64,000 bases of DNA from Xestospongia bergquistia (Eukaryota > Porifera > Demospongiae > Haplosclerida > Petrosiidae). The stretch is taken from assembly GCA_963965975.1 (NCBI GenBank), contig OZ014413.1:8458101-8522100 (forward strand). Direction: 5' to 3'. The stretch's first letter is position 1; each line of letters begins with the position of its first letter. The notes beneath the pieces are model-generated. The model had not been told where the DNA came from, searched no databases, and was given only the letters and a program-made list of their open reading frames with translations. Of the stretch, positions 47,078-57,815 are shown piece after piece. Made by a program: the position numbers and the translations under genes.

Positions 47078-50000
47078 TTAAGATGAACTCAACATTGGCT
47101 CTCTATAGTTATCACATGAGTCATAGAAAGAATCATTGGCATCTTGTAATGGTAAACGACGAGATCTTTTCTTACCATGATACTGATATTTACGATTAAA
47201 ACGTGAGAAATATTGACTGATTCTTGTACAAATGTCATGTGCTTTTCTTTCTCCTTTCTTTAGTTGTCCTGTAATAAACAGGATATGATAGACCAGTATT
47301 ATAAAGAAAGTCATGAAGAACAAGAGGATAGCTATGATGATATAAACTGTTACCTCCATATGTCCCAGGTACCATGTTGTGATGTATATAAAGGCAAGAT
47401 TGAAGAGAAGCCAACAGTCTAACAGGTTAATAAAGTTACTCTTGTATGGTCTAAACATTGCCTGACCAATTATAACAAAGAACAGTGCTGAGGCAATGGC
47501 AATATAAATGGTATGTTCATAAGGTTCAATACTGTACAATATGTACATCATAATAAGAAGTAAGAGGTGAGCTACAAACCAGTACTGCTTACCATTCTTA
47601 TATGGAGCATGGATAGCTTCAAGTATTGGTCTTGTGTATTCATTGGTACATGTCCAATGTCTGAGAGGTTTAGCAAAGAGGAGAAGGAGAACATAGGGTA
47701 AAAGGAGAGGAAAGACAACCAATGATGTTATTACCATAAGGGTAATGTGTCTTTTACTACCATATTCAACAGATCCATCCCTATACCATACATGATATGT
47801 CTGCTCTGAAGTAAAAATTTTAGCAGGCGTAAAAACATTAATAATTGCACCTAATAGTTTTCCAAAGGAGAGGTGTACAACAGTAACAAGTACTTGAACT
47901 GAGGAGTGAGCTATTTTGTTAGAAAGCCTTAGAGAATAATGACTGAGGATAATGAGGACAACAACTATTGTCAGGAGATAGAGTGGAAATAGTAAACCTA
48001 GACCAGCTTTCCATAACTCGGTCATCCCATTGTAAAAACATAGAGGAAATCCAAGTCCAAGATTTAGAACTGAAAGTAAAACAATTGATATTTTTCTCAC
48101 CACTTCCACTTTCCCATTGTAAACACTCAACATATCTAGTATCCCCACATTAGCAGCCTGAGCATAGAATATAATTCCATTGAATGTACCATTTGTTAAT
48201 GTAAGTCTGAGAACAAATAACAGGTAAATGAGGAGTGGACCAACTACTGCATAGAGGACTAGTGTCCACAACCACCAGTTACTACATTGTCTACATTCTG
48301 TAGAACCAAATACCACACTATAATTAATACCATTAACAGTAGAACATTTGCTGCATAAAATTCCTTCTCTATTGTTAACACACAATGATGAATGATGTGA
48401 TAAATCTTTGGAGGTAAGTACAAACTTTCCTTCTGTACTATTATAAAGAAAAATCCCAAGATTAGGGCCAACATTGCAGTATCCAAAATTGCAATGTAGA
48501 GCTAATAGGAAAATAGGTGTAGTCTTATTATTAACTTGTACTGAACCAGCCCATGATGTTACAGTTGGTCTGTTAAATGTTTTGGTATTAATACTACAGT
48601 TAGGAGTGTAGCCATCAATATTCAATGATAAGAAGACATTGGAACAGATACAAGATCCTGTACTCAAATTAAAACCTGGTGGACAAGGATTCAAATTTAT
48701 GTCAACAACTGTTATGTCCATTATACTGGGTATTGTGAATATGAGTTTACCCCGATATGGTAATGTACTGTGATCATTAGTATGTATAGTTACATTAATA
48801 AGAGTACAATGATCAGTTTCACTTATAACTTGTGTATTTTCTCTCTCTGAAAACCACCAGTTAATATGAATATATCCAAAATTTGTTTCCTTTACTGCAG
48901 CTATAGTAATAATCGAGTAACTATGGTGACCTACAGCATCAATAGCAGCCATTGAAAAAGTATTTGTTTGTCCAGGATAAGTATCATTTGTATATGATAT
49001 ATCAGAATTATCTGAGTCACATATAGTCAGTTTTATTGGAGTAGTAGAAATGTCTCGAGTGTAATTATTGAAAATGTGGTCATAAATCTTTGTTGAAGTA
49101 ATATATTCATTACCAATGTAACAGTTATATAGTTTTGATGCATAGACAGACTTACCAGCAACTGTAGCTGTATTATTATCAAATAATACTGATATGTTGT
49201 TATAATTAGATAAATTGACTTGAAATGTACACTTTGTTACACTAAATGTATTGTCTAAAGTATATATAGCTCCTCCACTAGACAGAGCTGTATTGTTAGT
49301 AAAGTTGGCTTGAAGTCCTTGAGTGAGATGAATGACACTATCTCCTATTAACATAATAGCTCCTCCATTAATACCTGTATTGTTGTGAAAGACCATATGT
49401 CCTTCTAGAGTGATATCAGATCGAATTGCCAGTATAACTGTACCAACGTTATATGAAAAAGTACTAGGGTTTGTTGCTGATCCAGTTATAGTTGTATTGT
49501 TAATGTCTGATAAATGAAAGAAGCTGACTATTGATATTATTAAATTTTGAGCTGCAAAGTTTTTATCTGGGATTCCATTATAATATGCTTTTACAGAATT
49601 CATTACAAATTGTATATTGTTTTCCACTGGAGGATATGAAGCTGCAAAAATACAAGATGAAGAATTTGAAATATGTATATTATTAAAAGTAACATTGAAA
49701 AAATTGAAAGTGATGGAATATTTTTTAACATTAATAATAGCCATATACACACCACCTTGTTGTTTACTGGTAAAAACATCAGAGTGGGAGACTGAAATTA
49801 ATACATCTTTCATTAAAAAGGGATAATAGACTTTATTGGCTGAGGATAATAATGACTTTGATATCTGATCAAAGAACATAATTAATACGAGGGCACTTCC
49901 AAGACATTTTTGATCACTGCCATTTGCATCAAACACTGAATTATGAATAGAAGTCTGTGAGTGAGTTATTGTGTTCAGATGTAATACTAACATTGCTCCT

Positions 50001-50902
50001 GCTATTGAACCAATATTGCCTGTAAAATTACATTGTGATATATTAACTTGAGCTTTAGTGTCATTTTGAGTATAGAGTATTGTAAGTCCTGCAGCATTGA
50101 TAACTGGTTTCGGAGTTATTTCATTAATGGAAGAATTATAAAAGTCAGTAGCACACATTAATCCAGGATAGACTATATACTCATAATTGTGTATGAATAG
50201 TGAGTCTGTAATCTTTACTTGGTATTGGCTTAAATTATAGTGTGAATTTTTATATAATATCAACACTCCACTACCAATACTGTAGTTACTTTGAGATGCT
50301 ACTTTAAAGCTTAGAGAACTAGATACATTAATAGAATCCAAAGTACCATTTAGTAAGTTAACAGCTACAATAGCAAACCCATAGTACTGAGATATATTCA
50401 TATCTCTCATAACAAGATGACTGATCTCAGTGAACACCAGTACAGCAGCATGATATTGTGTGAAGTAGACAAGAGAACTGGTAGAGTTGATAATTTCAAG
50501 TTGTTCATTATCAAGTGTAGTAAGGTTAGCACCACAACCAGTAAATGTCACTCTCTGTAGAGTCAGACTACTACTTCCAGTGAAGGCAAATCCAATAGTT
50601 GGATGGGTAATGTTGACATAAGTAGAAGAGATACATCGAATAACAGTCATTGAGTGATTACTTTGTATGGTAAGTGAGTAGTTGGTATTAATGATACACA
50701 AACTCCCATTACCACTAATATTGTAGGCAGTATCCAGGAGGAGAAGAGTAGTATCACCAGTGTAATTATAGTGATGACACAAGTATAACTGGAGGAGATG
50801 ATCTTGTGAAGTAATATTGATTACCTTATTACATTTACTACATATCAGCAGTAAGTGAAAGAGGACTACCAACATAAGCCATTTCATGTTGTCAGTGAGC
50901 AT
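47078..50902 (-). CDS. array gene B1: beta-helix ectodomain / multi-span membrane protein (chimeric)
   Basis: Single frame; I take the start at 50902 (MLTDNMKWLMLVVLFHLLL), giving 1274 residues. The frame is open 29 codons further up to 50989, but in the closest paralogue (57816-61670) that extension is closed by a stop, so it is probably 5' UTR. Architecture is as in A1: signal peptide, Asn-rich beta-helix ectodomain, Cys-rich neck (CPPGFNLSTG ~739; CSKCSTVNGINYS), eight to nine membrane spans from ~879, and tail SFYDSCDNYREPMLSSS. The ectodomain follows gene B2 closely. The membrane and tail half follows gene A1 instead. The switch lies around 48150-48300, so it looks like a product of recombination or gene conversion. 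Function unknown. Confidence 0.85.
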   Translation of the reverse strand: MLTDNMKWLMLVVLFHLLLICSKCNKVINITSQDHLLQLYLCHHYNYTGDTTLLLLDTAYNISGNGSLCIINTNYSLTIQSNHSMTVIRCISSTYVNITHPTIGFAFTGSSSLTLQRVTFTGCGANLTTLDNEQLEIINSTSSLVYFTQYHAAVLVFTEISHLVMRDMNISQYYGFAIVAVNLLNGTLDSINVSSSLSFKVASQSNYSIGSGVLILYKNSHYNLSQYQVKITDSLFIHNYEYIVYPGLMCATDFYNSSINEITPKPVINAAGLTILYTQNDTKAQVNISQCNFTGNIGSIAGAMLVLHLNTITHSQTSIHNSVFDANGSDQKCLGSALVLIMFFDQISKSLLSSANKVYYPFLMKDVLISVSHSDVFTSKQQGGVYMAIINVKKYSITFNFFNVTFNNIHISNSSSCIFAASYPPVENNIQFVMNSVKAYYNGIPDKNFAAQNLIISIVSFFHLSDINNTTITGSATNPSTFSYNVGTVILAIRSDITLEGHMVFHNNTGINGGAIMLIGDSVIHLTQGLQANFTNNTALSSGGAIYTLDNTFSVTKCTFQVNLSNYNNISVLFDNNTATVAGKSVYASKLYNCYIGNEYITSTKIYDHIFNNYTRDISTTPIKLTICDSDNSDISYTNDTYPGQTNTFSMAAIDAVGHHSYSIITIAAVKETNFGYIHINWWFSERENTQVISETDHCTLINVTIHTNDHSTLPYRGKLIFTIPSIMDITVVDINLNPCPPGFNLSTGSCICSNVFLSLNIDGYTPNCSINTKTFNRPTVTSWAGSVQVNNKTTPIFLLALHCNFGYCNVGPNLGIFLYNSTEGKFVLTSKDLSHHSSLCVNNREGILCSKCSTVNGINYSVVFGSTECRQCSNWWLWTLVLYAVVGPLLIYLLFVLRLTLTNGTFNGIIFYAQAANVGILDMLSVYNGKVEVVRKISIVLLSVLNLGLGFPLCFYNGMTELWKAGLGLLFPLYLLTIVVVLIILSHYSLRLSNKIAHSSVQVLVTVVHLSFGKLLGAIINVFTPAKIFTSEQTYHVWYRDGSVEYGSKRHITLMVITSLVVFPLLLPYVLLLLFAKPLRHWTCTNEYTRPILEAIHAPYKNGKQYWFVAHLLLLIMMYILYSIEPYEHTIYIAIASALFFVIIGQAMFRPYKSNFINLLDCWLLFNLAFIYITTWYLGHMEVTVYIIIAILLFFMTFFIILVYHILFITGQLKKGERKAHDICTRISQYFSRFNRKYQYHGKKRSRRLPLQDANDSFYDSCDNYREPMLSSS

Positions 50903-51269
50903 ATCATCTATTTTATTTATTAAGATAGTTTTCCAATTTAAACTAACTGTCCATTTGTCTAAAGATGATGATAAACTGTGTCTAAACATGATTCTTGTGT
51001 TTACAATAACCTAACCATTCATTTGAATGAACAAGTGAAAGTAAACTATCTTAACTTCATTCTCCAGTAAATAGTTTAGGTAAGAATCACCTATTATACT
51101 TCTATTCAAAAGAAGTATAATAGGTGATTTCATGATCTATTATTTTGGATGTAAACAAACTACTTAGTTTTCAATTAAACTAATTGTCCATTTCCTTAGT
51201 GTAAATGATGATAAACTTTTTCTATTCAAATATAGTGTGCTTACAATATTTCTCCATCTGAATTGACCA
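50903..51269 (-). promoter_or_regulatory. 5' flank of array gene B1
   Basis: Shares long stretches with 61671-62040 (flank of B2), for example caagtgaaagtaa and agtaaatagtttagg, and is unlike the A-type flank. It includes the hairpin at 51085-51129. No TATA box is obvious. Confidence 0.5.
51085..51129. repeat. 19-bp perfect inverted repeat
   Basis: Arms aatcacctattatacttct and its exact reverse complement, 7-nt loop. The paralogous flank at ~61855 has the left arm but not the right, so the hairpin arose or was lost after duplication. Confidence 0.85.
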
Positions 51270-51632
51270 TTGGCAAATGACAAGATCTATGATTAGTATG
51301 ATCTTGATAGTTATGATTTTGAGTGACTCTTGTAAACATGGTATTGAACTTTATTTTTGCTTTCTTCAGTTGTCTGTAGTAAACAGAATATGATATACCA
51401 GTACAACAAAGAAGGTCATAATGTACTAGCTACTATACTGTAAGCTTTAACATCAAAATGTTGTGTTGTGATAGATATAAAGGAAAGATTGAAAAGAAAC
51501 CAACAGTCTAACAAGTTTATTTACTAGAGGAGATGATCTTGTGAAGTAATATTGATTACCTTATTACAATTACTACATATCAGTAGTAAGTGAAAGAGGA
51601 CTACCAACATAAGCCACTACATGTTGTTAATG
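51270..51632 (-). pseudogene. array gene remnant C1 (5' and 3' ends fused)
   Basis: On the minus strand the signal-peptide region comes first (MLVVLFHLLLICSNCNKVIN, with the initiation codon followed by a stop). At about 51530 it jumps straight to the last membrane span and tail (LLDCW, then YRQLKKAKIKFSTLF ... LPLQDSNDSFY-like). Roughly 3.4 kb of a typical family gene is missing between. It is a dead remnant of a third type, with a tail differing from A and B. Confidence 0.75.
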
Positions 51633-52260
51633 AATATATGATCTAATTTAATTTAATAGAAAGTAACTTCACAATACTTTTAAATACTTTACTATTTTTC
51701 TTTTGTGTGTAGTTGTTGAATAACTGTGTCTATTTAAATGTAAAGATACTCTACTGTGCTTTGAAAATCCTAACCACTTTCCTGTATTAATCATGAGAAT
51801 AAAAAGGTCTCTTAAATGAACAATTTACACAACAATCATCATTGATAACTTGTGTTATTTAAAAACAATTATTGTTCTTAGTTCTAATTTGATCCAATAG
51901 AATTAACATCACAAGTTATACTACTTCACTGTTTCCATTGATGTGAAATTGTTGATGAATTGTGTCTTATTCACTGAATTGATCTTTTTCAGCAAATGAA
52001 AGTAAATCAATTGAATTAGTTCATGCAAATCATCAATTTATATAATCACCTTTTATTAATTGTAAACCATTGTTTTTTTATTTTTATTTTCAAAATGAAA
52101 TGAAAAACTTAAACATGATGAAGACTGACTATAAGATCACAAGTTTGTCCAATATAATATATACAGATATATCCACTATTGCAATTGGAGTATGCATAGC
52201 AATTGAGGTAGTACAGCTATACACCATGTATAGCAGTACATATATAAATGTATCCTTATA
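51633..52260. other. intergenic, duplicated flank
   Basis: Nearly identical to 62961-63577. A 63-codon plus-strand frame at 52070-52261 lacks features. No gene recognised. Confidence 0.55.
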
Positions 52261-52312
52261 ATGATAATTGAAATGATACAAACTGTATTAATAATGTTAA
52301 CGTTTGGTCAAG
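52261..52312 (+). other. possible signal-peptide exon (unconfirmed)
   Basis: ATG opens MIIEMIQTVLIMLTFGQ and is followed by G/gtaaat, a good donor. It resembles a first exon encoding a secretion signal, but no downstream partner is found. The same sequence recurs at 63578-63629. Confidence 0.25.
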
Positions 52313-52359
52313 GTAAATATTATATTGTATATTAATAGAAAAGTTATTGAATTACAACA

Positions 52360-52563
52360 ATTATCAACAGTATAACTCAACCAGATACTGATGATATTTT
52401 AACACTATCTAAACACCAAACTAATCCTGTATCAGACAGATCAGTGCAATCAAGAAGACTCCAAAGAGATGAGACTCAATCTTCCATTGAAAGTGAAGAA
52501 AGCATTGAAGTTCCTACACCACAAGTCCTCCCTCTTGTTGATGATGTATTTAGATTACACACA
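52360..52563 (+). pseudogene. copy 2 of part of the membrane-protein gene's last exon
   Basis: Matches 38263-38463 of the last exon (21196-38836 gene) nearly base for base, with a 2-base insertion (gtataact for gtaact) that makes TAA in frame. After agattacacaca it jumps to sequence matching the 3' flank from ~38890, deleting ~425 bp. It marks the edge of array unit 2. Confidence 0.9.
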
Positions 52564-52904
52564 GCTATTATAATTACTATCTTTGTTTCTGGTCAGTATT
52601 ATTTTTGAAATTTTAAAATGTCATTTGCTCAAACAAAGAAAATAATATCATAATAACTAATCATTTATTTAAAAGTTTAAGGGTTTATATTATTAGCTTT
52701 AAAAATTATGAAGTGTTATATATAAAAAAAGACAAAACTATTAATTGTTTGATATTGTTTAAATGCATACTTTAAAAATAATTTAAAGGTGCCAACTTTC
52801 TATTAGTGTTAACTCAAATAATGATAAACTAATGTTAGTGATGTGTACACAGTATTAAAAGATCAATAATATTGTAGCTTAATTGGGTATGCAGTAAAGT
52901 CACT
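52564..52904. other. intergenic, copy of 38890-39248
   Basis: Duplicated 3' flank between the exon fragment and array pseudogene A2, with small indels. No gene seen. Confidence 0.7.
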
Positions 52905-55900
52905 TTAGTTGTTAGAGCACAATAATGACTCTCTATAGTTATCACATGATTTATAGAAGGAATCATTAGCATCTTGTAATGGTAAACGATGAGATCTTTG
53001 GTTATTACGGTATTGATATTTACAATTAAAACGTGATTAATATTGACTGATTTTTGTAGATATGCCAATTATATTTCTTCTAATTTTCTTTAATTGTCCT
53101 GTAATAAATAGAATATGAGAGACCAATACAATGAAAATGGTGATAAAGAACAGGAGGAAAGCAGCATTACTATAAACTGCTACCTCCATATGTCCCAGGT
53201 ACCATGTTGTGGTGTATATAAAGGCAAGGTTGAAGAGAAGCCAACAGTCTAACAGGTTAATAAAGTTACTCTTGTATGGTCTGAAGATAGCCTGACCAAT
53301 TATGAACAAGAACAATATTGAGGCAATAGCTATGTAGCATAAGGTTCAATACTGTACAATATATACATCATAATGAGAAGTAAGAGACGAGCAACAAACC
53401 AGTAATGCTTACTATTCTTATATGGAGCATGGATAGCTTCAAGTATTGGTCTTGTGTATTCATTGGTACATCTCCAATGTCTTAGAGGCTTAGTGAAGAG
53501 GAGAAGAGCATAGGGTAGGAGGAGAGGGAAGACAACCAATGATGTGATTATCATGAGAATAATATGTCCCTTACTACCATATTCCACAGACCCATCCCAA
53601 TATCATACATGATATGTCTGTTTTGAAGTAAAGACTTTAGCTGGTGTAAAGACATTGATAATTGAACCTAAAAGTCTTCCGAAGGAGAGGTGTACAACAG
53701 TAACTAGTACTTGAACTGATGAGTCAGCTATTTTGTTAGAAAGCCATAGAAAATAACGACTGAGGATAATGAGGACAACAACTATTGTCAGGAGATAAAG
53801 TGGAAATAGTAAACTGAGACCAGCTTTCCATAACTCTGTCATTCCATTATAAAAACATAGAGGAAATCCAAGTCCAAGATTTAGAATTGAAAGTAAAACA
53901 ATTGATATTTTTCTCACTACTTCCATTTTCCCATTGTAAACACTCAACATATCTAGTATCCCCACATTAGCAGCCTGAACATAGAATATAATCCCATTGA
54001 ATGTACCAGTTGTTAAAGTAAGTCTGAGAGCAAATAACAGGTATATAAGAAGAGGACCAGCTACTCCATAGAGGACTAGTGTCCACAACCACCAGTTACT
54101 ACATTGTTTACATTCTGTAGAACCAAACACTACACTGTAGTTTGTAGAAAAATTGCCACATAAAATGCCTTCTCTGTTGTAAAGACACAATGATGAATTA
54201 ATCGATAAATCTTTTGAAAATATTTCAAATTTTTGGTCTCTAGTGCTGTAACGAAAGTCGATGAGGATAGGGTCACTATTGCAGTATCCATGGTGACAAT
54301 ATAAAGACAAGAGAAATATAAATGTACTGTTAACTTGTACAGAACCAGCCCATGAAGTAAAAGTTGGTCTGTTAAATGTTCTAGTATTGATTCTACAGTT
54401 GGGAATGTAGCTATTAATATTTAATAGGACTGGTGAACAGGTACAAGATCCTGTTATATAATATAATTCAAAACCAGGTTGACAAGATTTTAGATTGATT
54501 TTAACAAGTTTTATATCAGTTATAATGGGAATTGTAAATAAGAGGGCACCATGAGGTGCATCAAATGTACTGTGATCATTGGTATGTATTGTTACATTAA
54601 TGAGAGTACATTGTTTACTTTCTCTTATAACTTGTGTATCTTGCTGCTACAGTGATAACTGAATAACTGTAATTACCTACAGCATCAATAGCAGCCATTG
54701 AAAAATTAATTGTCTGTCCAGGATAAGCATCAGATGAATATGGCATAACAGAATTATGTGAATCACATATAGTCAGATTTACTGGAGTTGTTGAAAGTGG
54801 ATATGTGTCTCCTGGTATGAAAGTAAAGATTTTCCTGTAAATATCAACAGCCATTTTAGAAGTAATAAAGTGTTTTCCCATGTAACAGTTATACAGTTTT
54901 GATGAATACACAGCATTACCAGCAATTGTTGCTTCGTTATTTTCAAATAACACCATTATCTTTTTATAATGAGAATAATCGACTTGAAATTTGCAGTATA
55001 TTTCACCATATGTATTACCTTGAGCATATATAGCTCCTCCACTTGACAGAACTTTGTTGTTTGTAAAATTAGCTTGAAGTCCTTCTTTGAGATGGATGAC
55101 ACCTTCTCCAATTAACATAATAGCTGCTCCATTAATACCTGTATTGTTGTGAAAGATGATATGTCCCTCTAGAGTAATATCAGATCGAATTGCTTGTATA
55201 ACTGTAGCATAGTTAGAGGCAAAAATACTAGGATTCTGTGATGATCCACCAATTTTGATATTGTTAAGGTTTGATAAATGAAATATGCTCACTGTTGATA
55301 GCATAGATGACATTCCATATTTGTTTTGTATATTATTGTGATGTGCTTTCACAGAAATCATTTCCAATTGTATCTTGTTTTCTTTTGGTGGATATACAGC
55401 TGCAATAATACTTAATGCCAGGTTTTTTTCATAGGTGATATTAAAAAAGGAAAGTCTAATAGAAAGCTCTTCGGCATTGATCATAATTATATGTATAATA
55501 CTAATACTCTCTTGAAGCTCACCCAAAATATGTTTTCTGAATGTGAAGGTTGTAGTAGCTATAAGCAATGAATGGTGCTTTTTGCTGTGAGCAGGATTCA
55601 ATGTTGTTCTGGATACTTGATCAAAGAACATTATAAACACAATTGCACTTCCATGACATTTTTGAATCATATGATTTGTGTTAAATAATGAGTCATTGCA
55701 AATGACAGTCCGTGAGTGTGTTTTTGTATTCAGATGTAATACTAACATTGCTCCTGCTATTGAACCAGTATTATGTTTAAAGCTACATCTTGATAAATTA
55801 ACTTGAGCTGTAGTGTCATTTTGAGTATAGAGTATTGTAAGTCCTGCAGCATTGATGACTGGATTTGGAGTTGTTTCATTAATGGAAGAATTATAAAAGT

Positions 55901-56657
55901 CAGTAGCACACACTAGTCCAGGATAGACTATATACTCATAATTGTGTATGAATAGTGAGTCTGTAATCTTTACTTGGTATTGGCTTAAATTATAGTGTGA
56001 ATTTTTATATAATATCAACACTCCACTACCAAAACTGTAGTTAATTTGAGATGCCACTATAAGACCATAAGACCCTATTACTTTAATAGAATCCAAAGTA
56101 CCATTAGGTAAGTTAACAGCTACAATAGCAAACCCATGGTACAGGGATATACTCACATCTTTCATAGCAAGTTGACTGATCTCAATGAACACCAGTACAG
56201 CAGCATGATATTGTGTGAAGTAAACAAGAGAACTAGTAGAGTTGATAATGGCTAGTTGTTCCTTATCAAGGGTGCTGAGGTTAGCACCACAACCAATAAA
56301 TGTCACTCTCTGTAGAGTCAGACTACTACTTCCAGTGAAGGCAAATCCAATAGTTGGATTGGTAGTGTTGTCATAAGTAGAAGAGATACATTTAATAGTA
56401 GCCATTGAGTGGTTACCTTGTATGATAAGTGAGTAGTTGGTATTAATGGTACACAAACTCCCATTACCACTAATATTGTAGAGAGTATCCAGTAGGAGAA
56501 GAGTAGTGTCACCAGTGTAATTATAATGATGACACAAGTATGACTGGAGGAGACAATCTTGTGAAGTAATATTGATTACCTTATTACATTTACTACATAT
56601 CAGTAGTAAGTGAAAGAGAAGTACTAACATAAGCCACTTCATGTTGTCAGTGAACAT
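52905..56657 (-). pseudogene. array pseudogene A2 (copy of A1)
   Basis: Full-length match to A1, starting MFTDNMKWLMLVLLFHLLL at 56657, with several breaks. A 56-bp deletion near 54642 shifts the frame after SVITVAA. A Trp-to-stop change at ~53600-53602 falls in the loop after TSKQTYHV. A 10-bp deletion near 53332 falls in a membrane span. A Leu-to-stop change at 53038-53040 falls in the tail. The unbroken 5' part could still encode a ~680-residue secreted ectodomain (54615-56657), so a soluble product is possible but unproven. The flank matches that of A1. Confidence 0.9.
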
Positions 56658-57815
56658 ATCACTAATTTGATCAATAGAAGGTAATTTTACAATAATTTAA
56701 ACTACTTCACTATTTTCCATTTGTGTATAGTTGTTGATATACTGTGTTCAATTAAATGTAAAGATTCCTGTTGTGCAAATAAAATTCTACCATTGACCTA
56801 TATTAATCATGACAAGAAATAGGTCTCTTAAATGAACAATTTGTATAACAATCATCATTGATAAGTTATGTTATTTACAAATAAGTTATTGCTTTTAGTT
56901 TTAATTTGATTGAATAAAATTTAACTATTTATTATCAATTTGTGAAAATTTGTTGATCAATTCTATTCTATTGTTTAAAAATTGAAAGAAAACACAGTTG
57001 AATTAGTTCACTCATGTAAAAACACCAGTTTACATAATCACCTTTTATTAATCGTAAATAATCATCTTTTAGTTTCATTTTCAACATAAAATGAACAAAC
57101 TTGAACATGATGAACACTGACTATTGACCATAAATTTGTCAAATATATATAATAATATCTCTATAATTGCAAAATAGAGCATAGACAATAAGAAATTCAA
57201 CTAGTACTGCTATGCACTCATTTTATTTCAATGTATATACCTATTGTATAGAATCAAATCTCAAATGACATAAGCAAAGTGAAAAGAGGTTGGTTGTATT
57301 GTGTGATCCCTTTGTTTTTATATCTTTTAGTAAAGGTTGAATGTACTAAGTGTCAATCATAAAACAGTTGTCATTTACTTTGACAATTTGCTAAAACTCT
57401 TCTAACTATCATTGAAAACCACAAGTTCATTGAAGTTTTATTTTTAGATTTATGATAGAGCCACTTCAAGAAAGTCAGAGTAAATTAAAGATAAAAATGT
57501 TTAGCATATCTATAATGAAAATGAAAATGAAAATGAAACAAACTGCACTAAATAATGTTAGCTCTGATAAATTTTTAGTGTAAATTAATAGAAAAAAATG
57601 CAAAGAGTTATTTAAGGATTTTGAAAAGCTCACAATATTTACAGTAGCTATCATAAAAAACTACCAACAATGTGACTTAAAAATGAACAAAATTAAATAA
57701 GTAAATGAGTATTAAAAAGGTTAAAATAAAAATTATTACACACACGCTTTATACATATCAAACTTTAGATGATATGATAATGTAAATTTAATAACATGGC
57801 AAATGTTATAAATTG
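56658..57815. other. intergenic: 5' flank of A2 and 3' flank of B2
   Basis: 56658-57185 matches the A1 flank 43059-43589. The remainder is AT-rich, with a short (gaaaat)n run at 57515-57540. No gene seen. The retroelement and fragment B0 of unit 1 have no counterpart here. Confidence 0.65.

Noticed and set aside
50903..50989. Upstream start (MFRHSLSSSLDKW...) for array gene B1
   Set aside because: The homologous extension in B2 contains TGA, and the signal peptide begins at the inner ATG shared by all family members.
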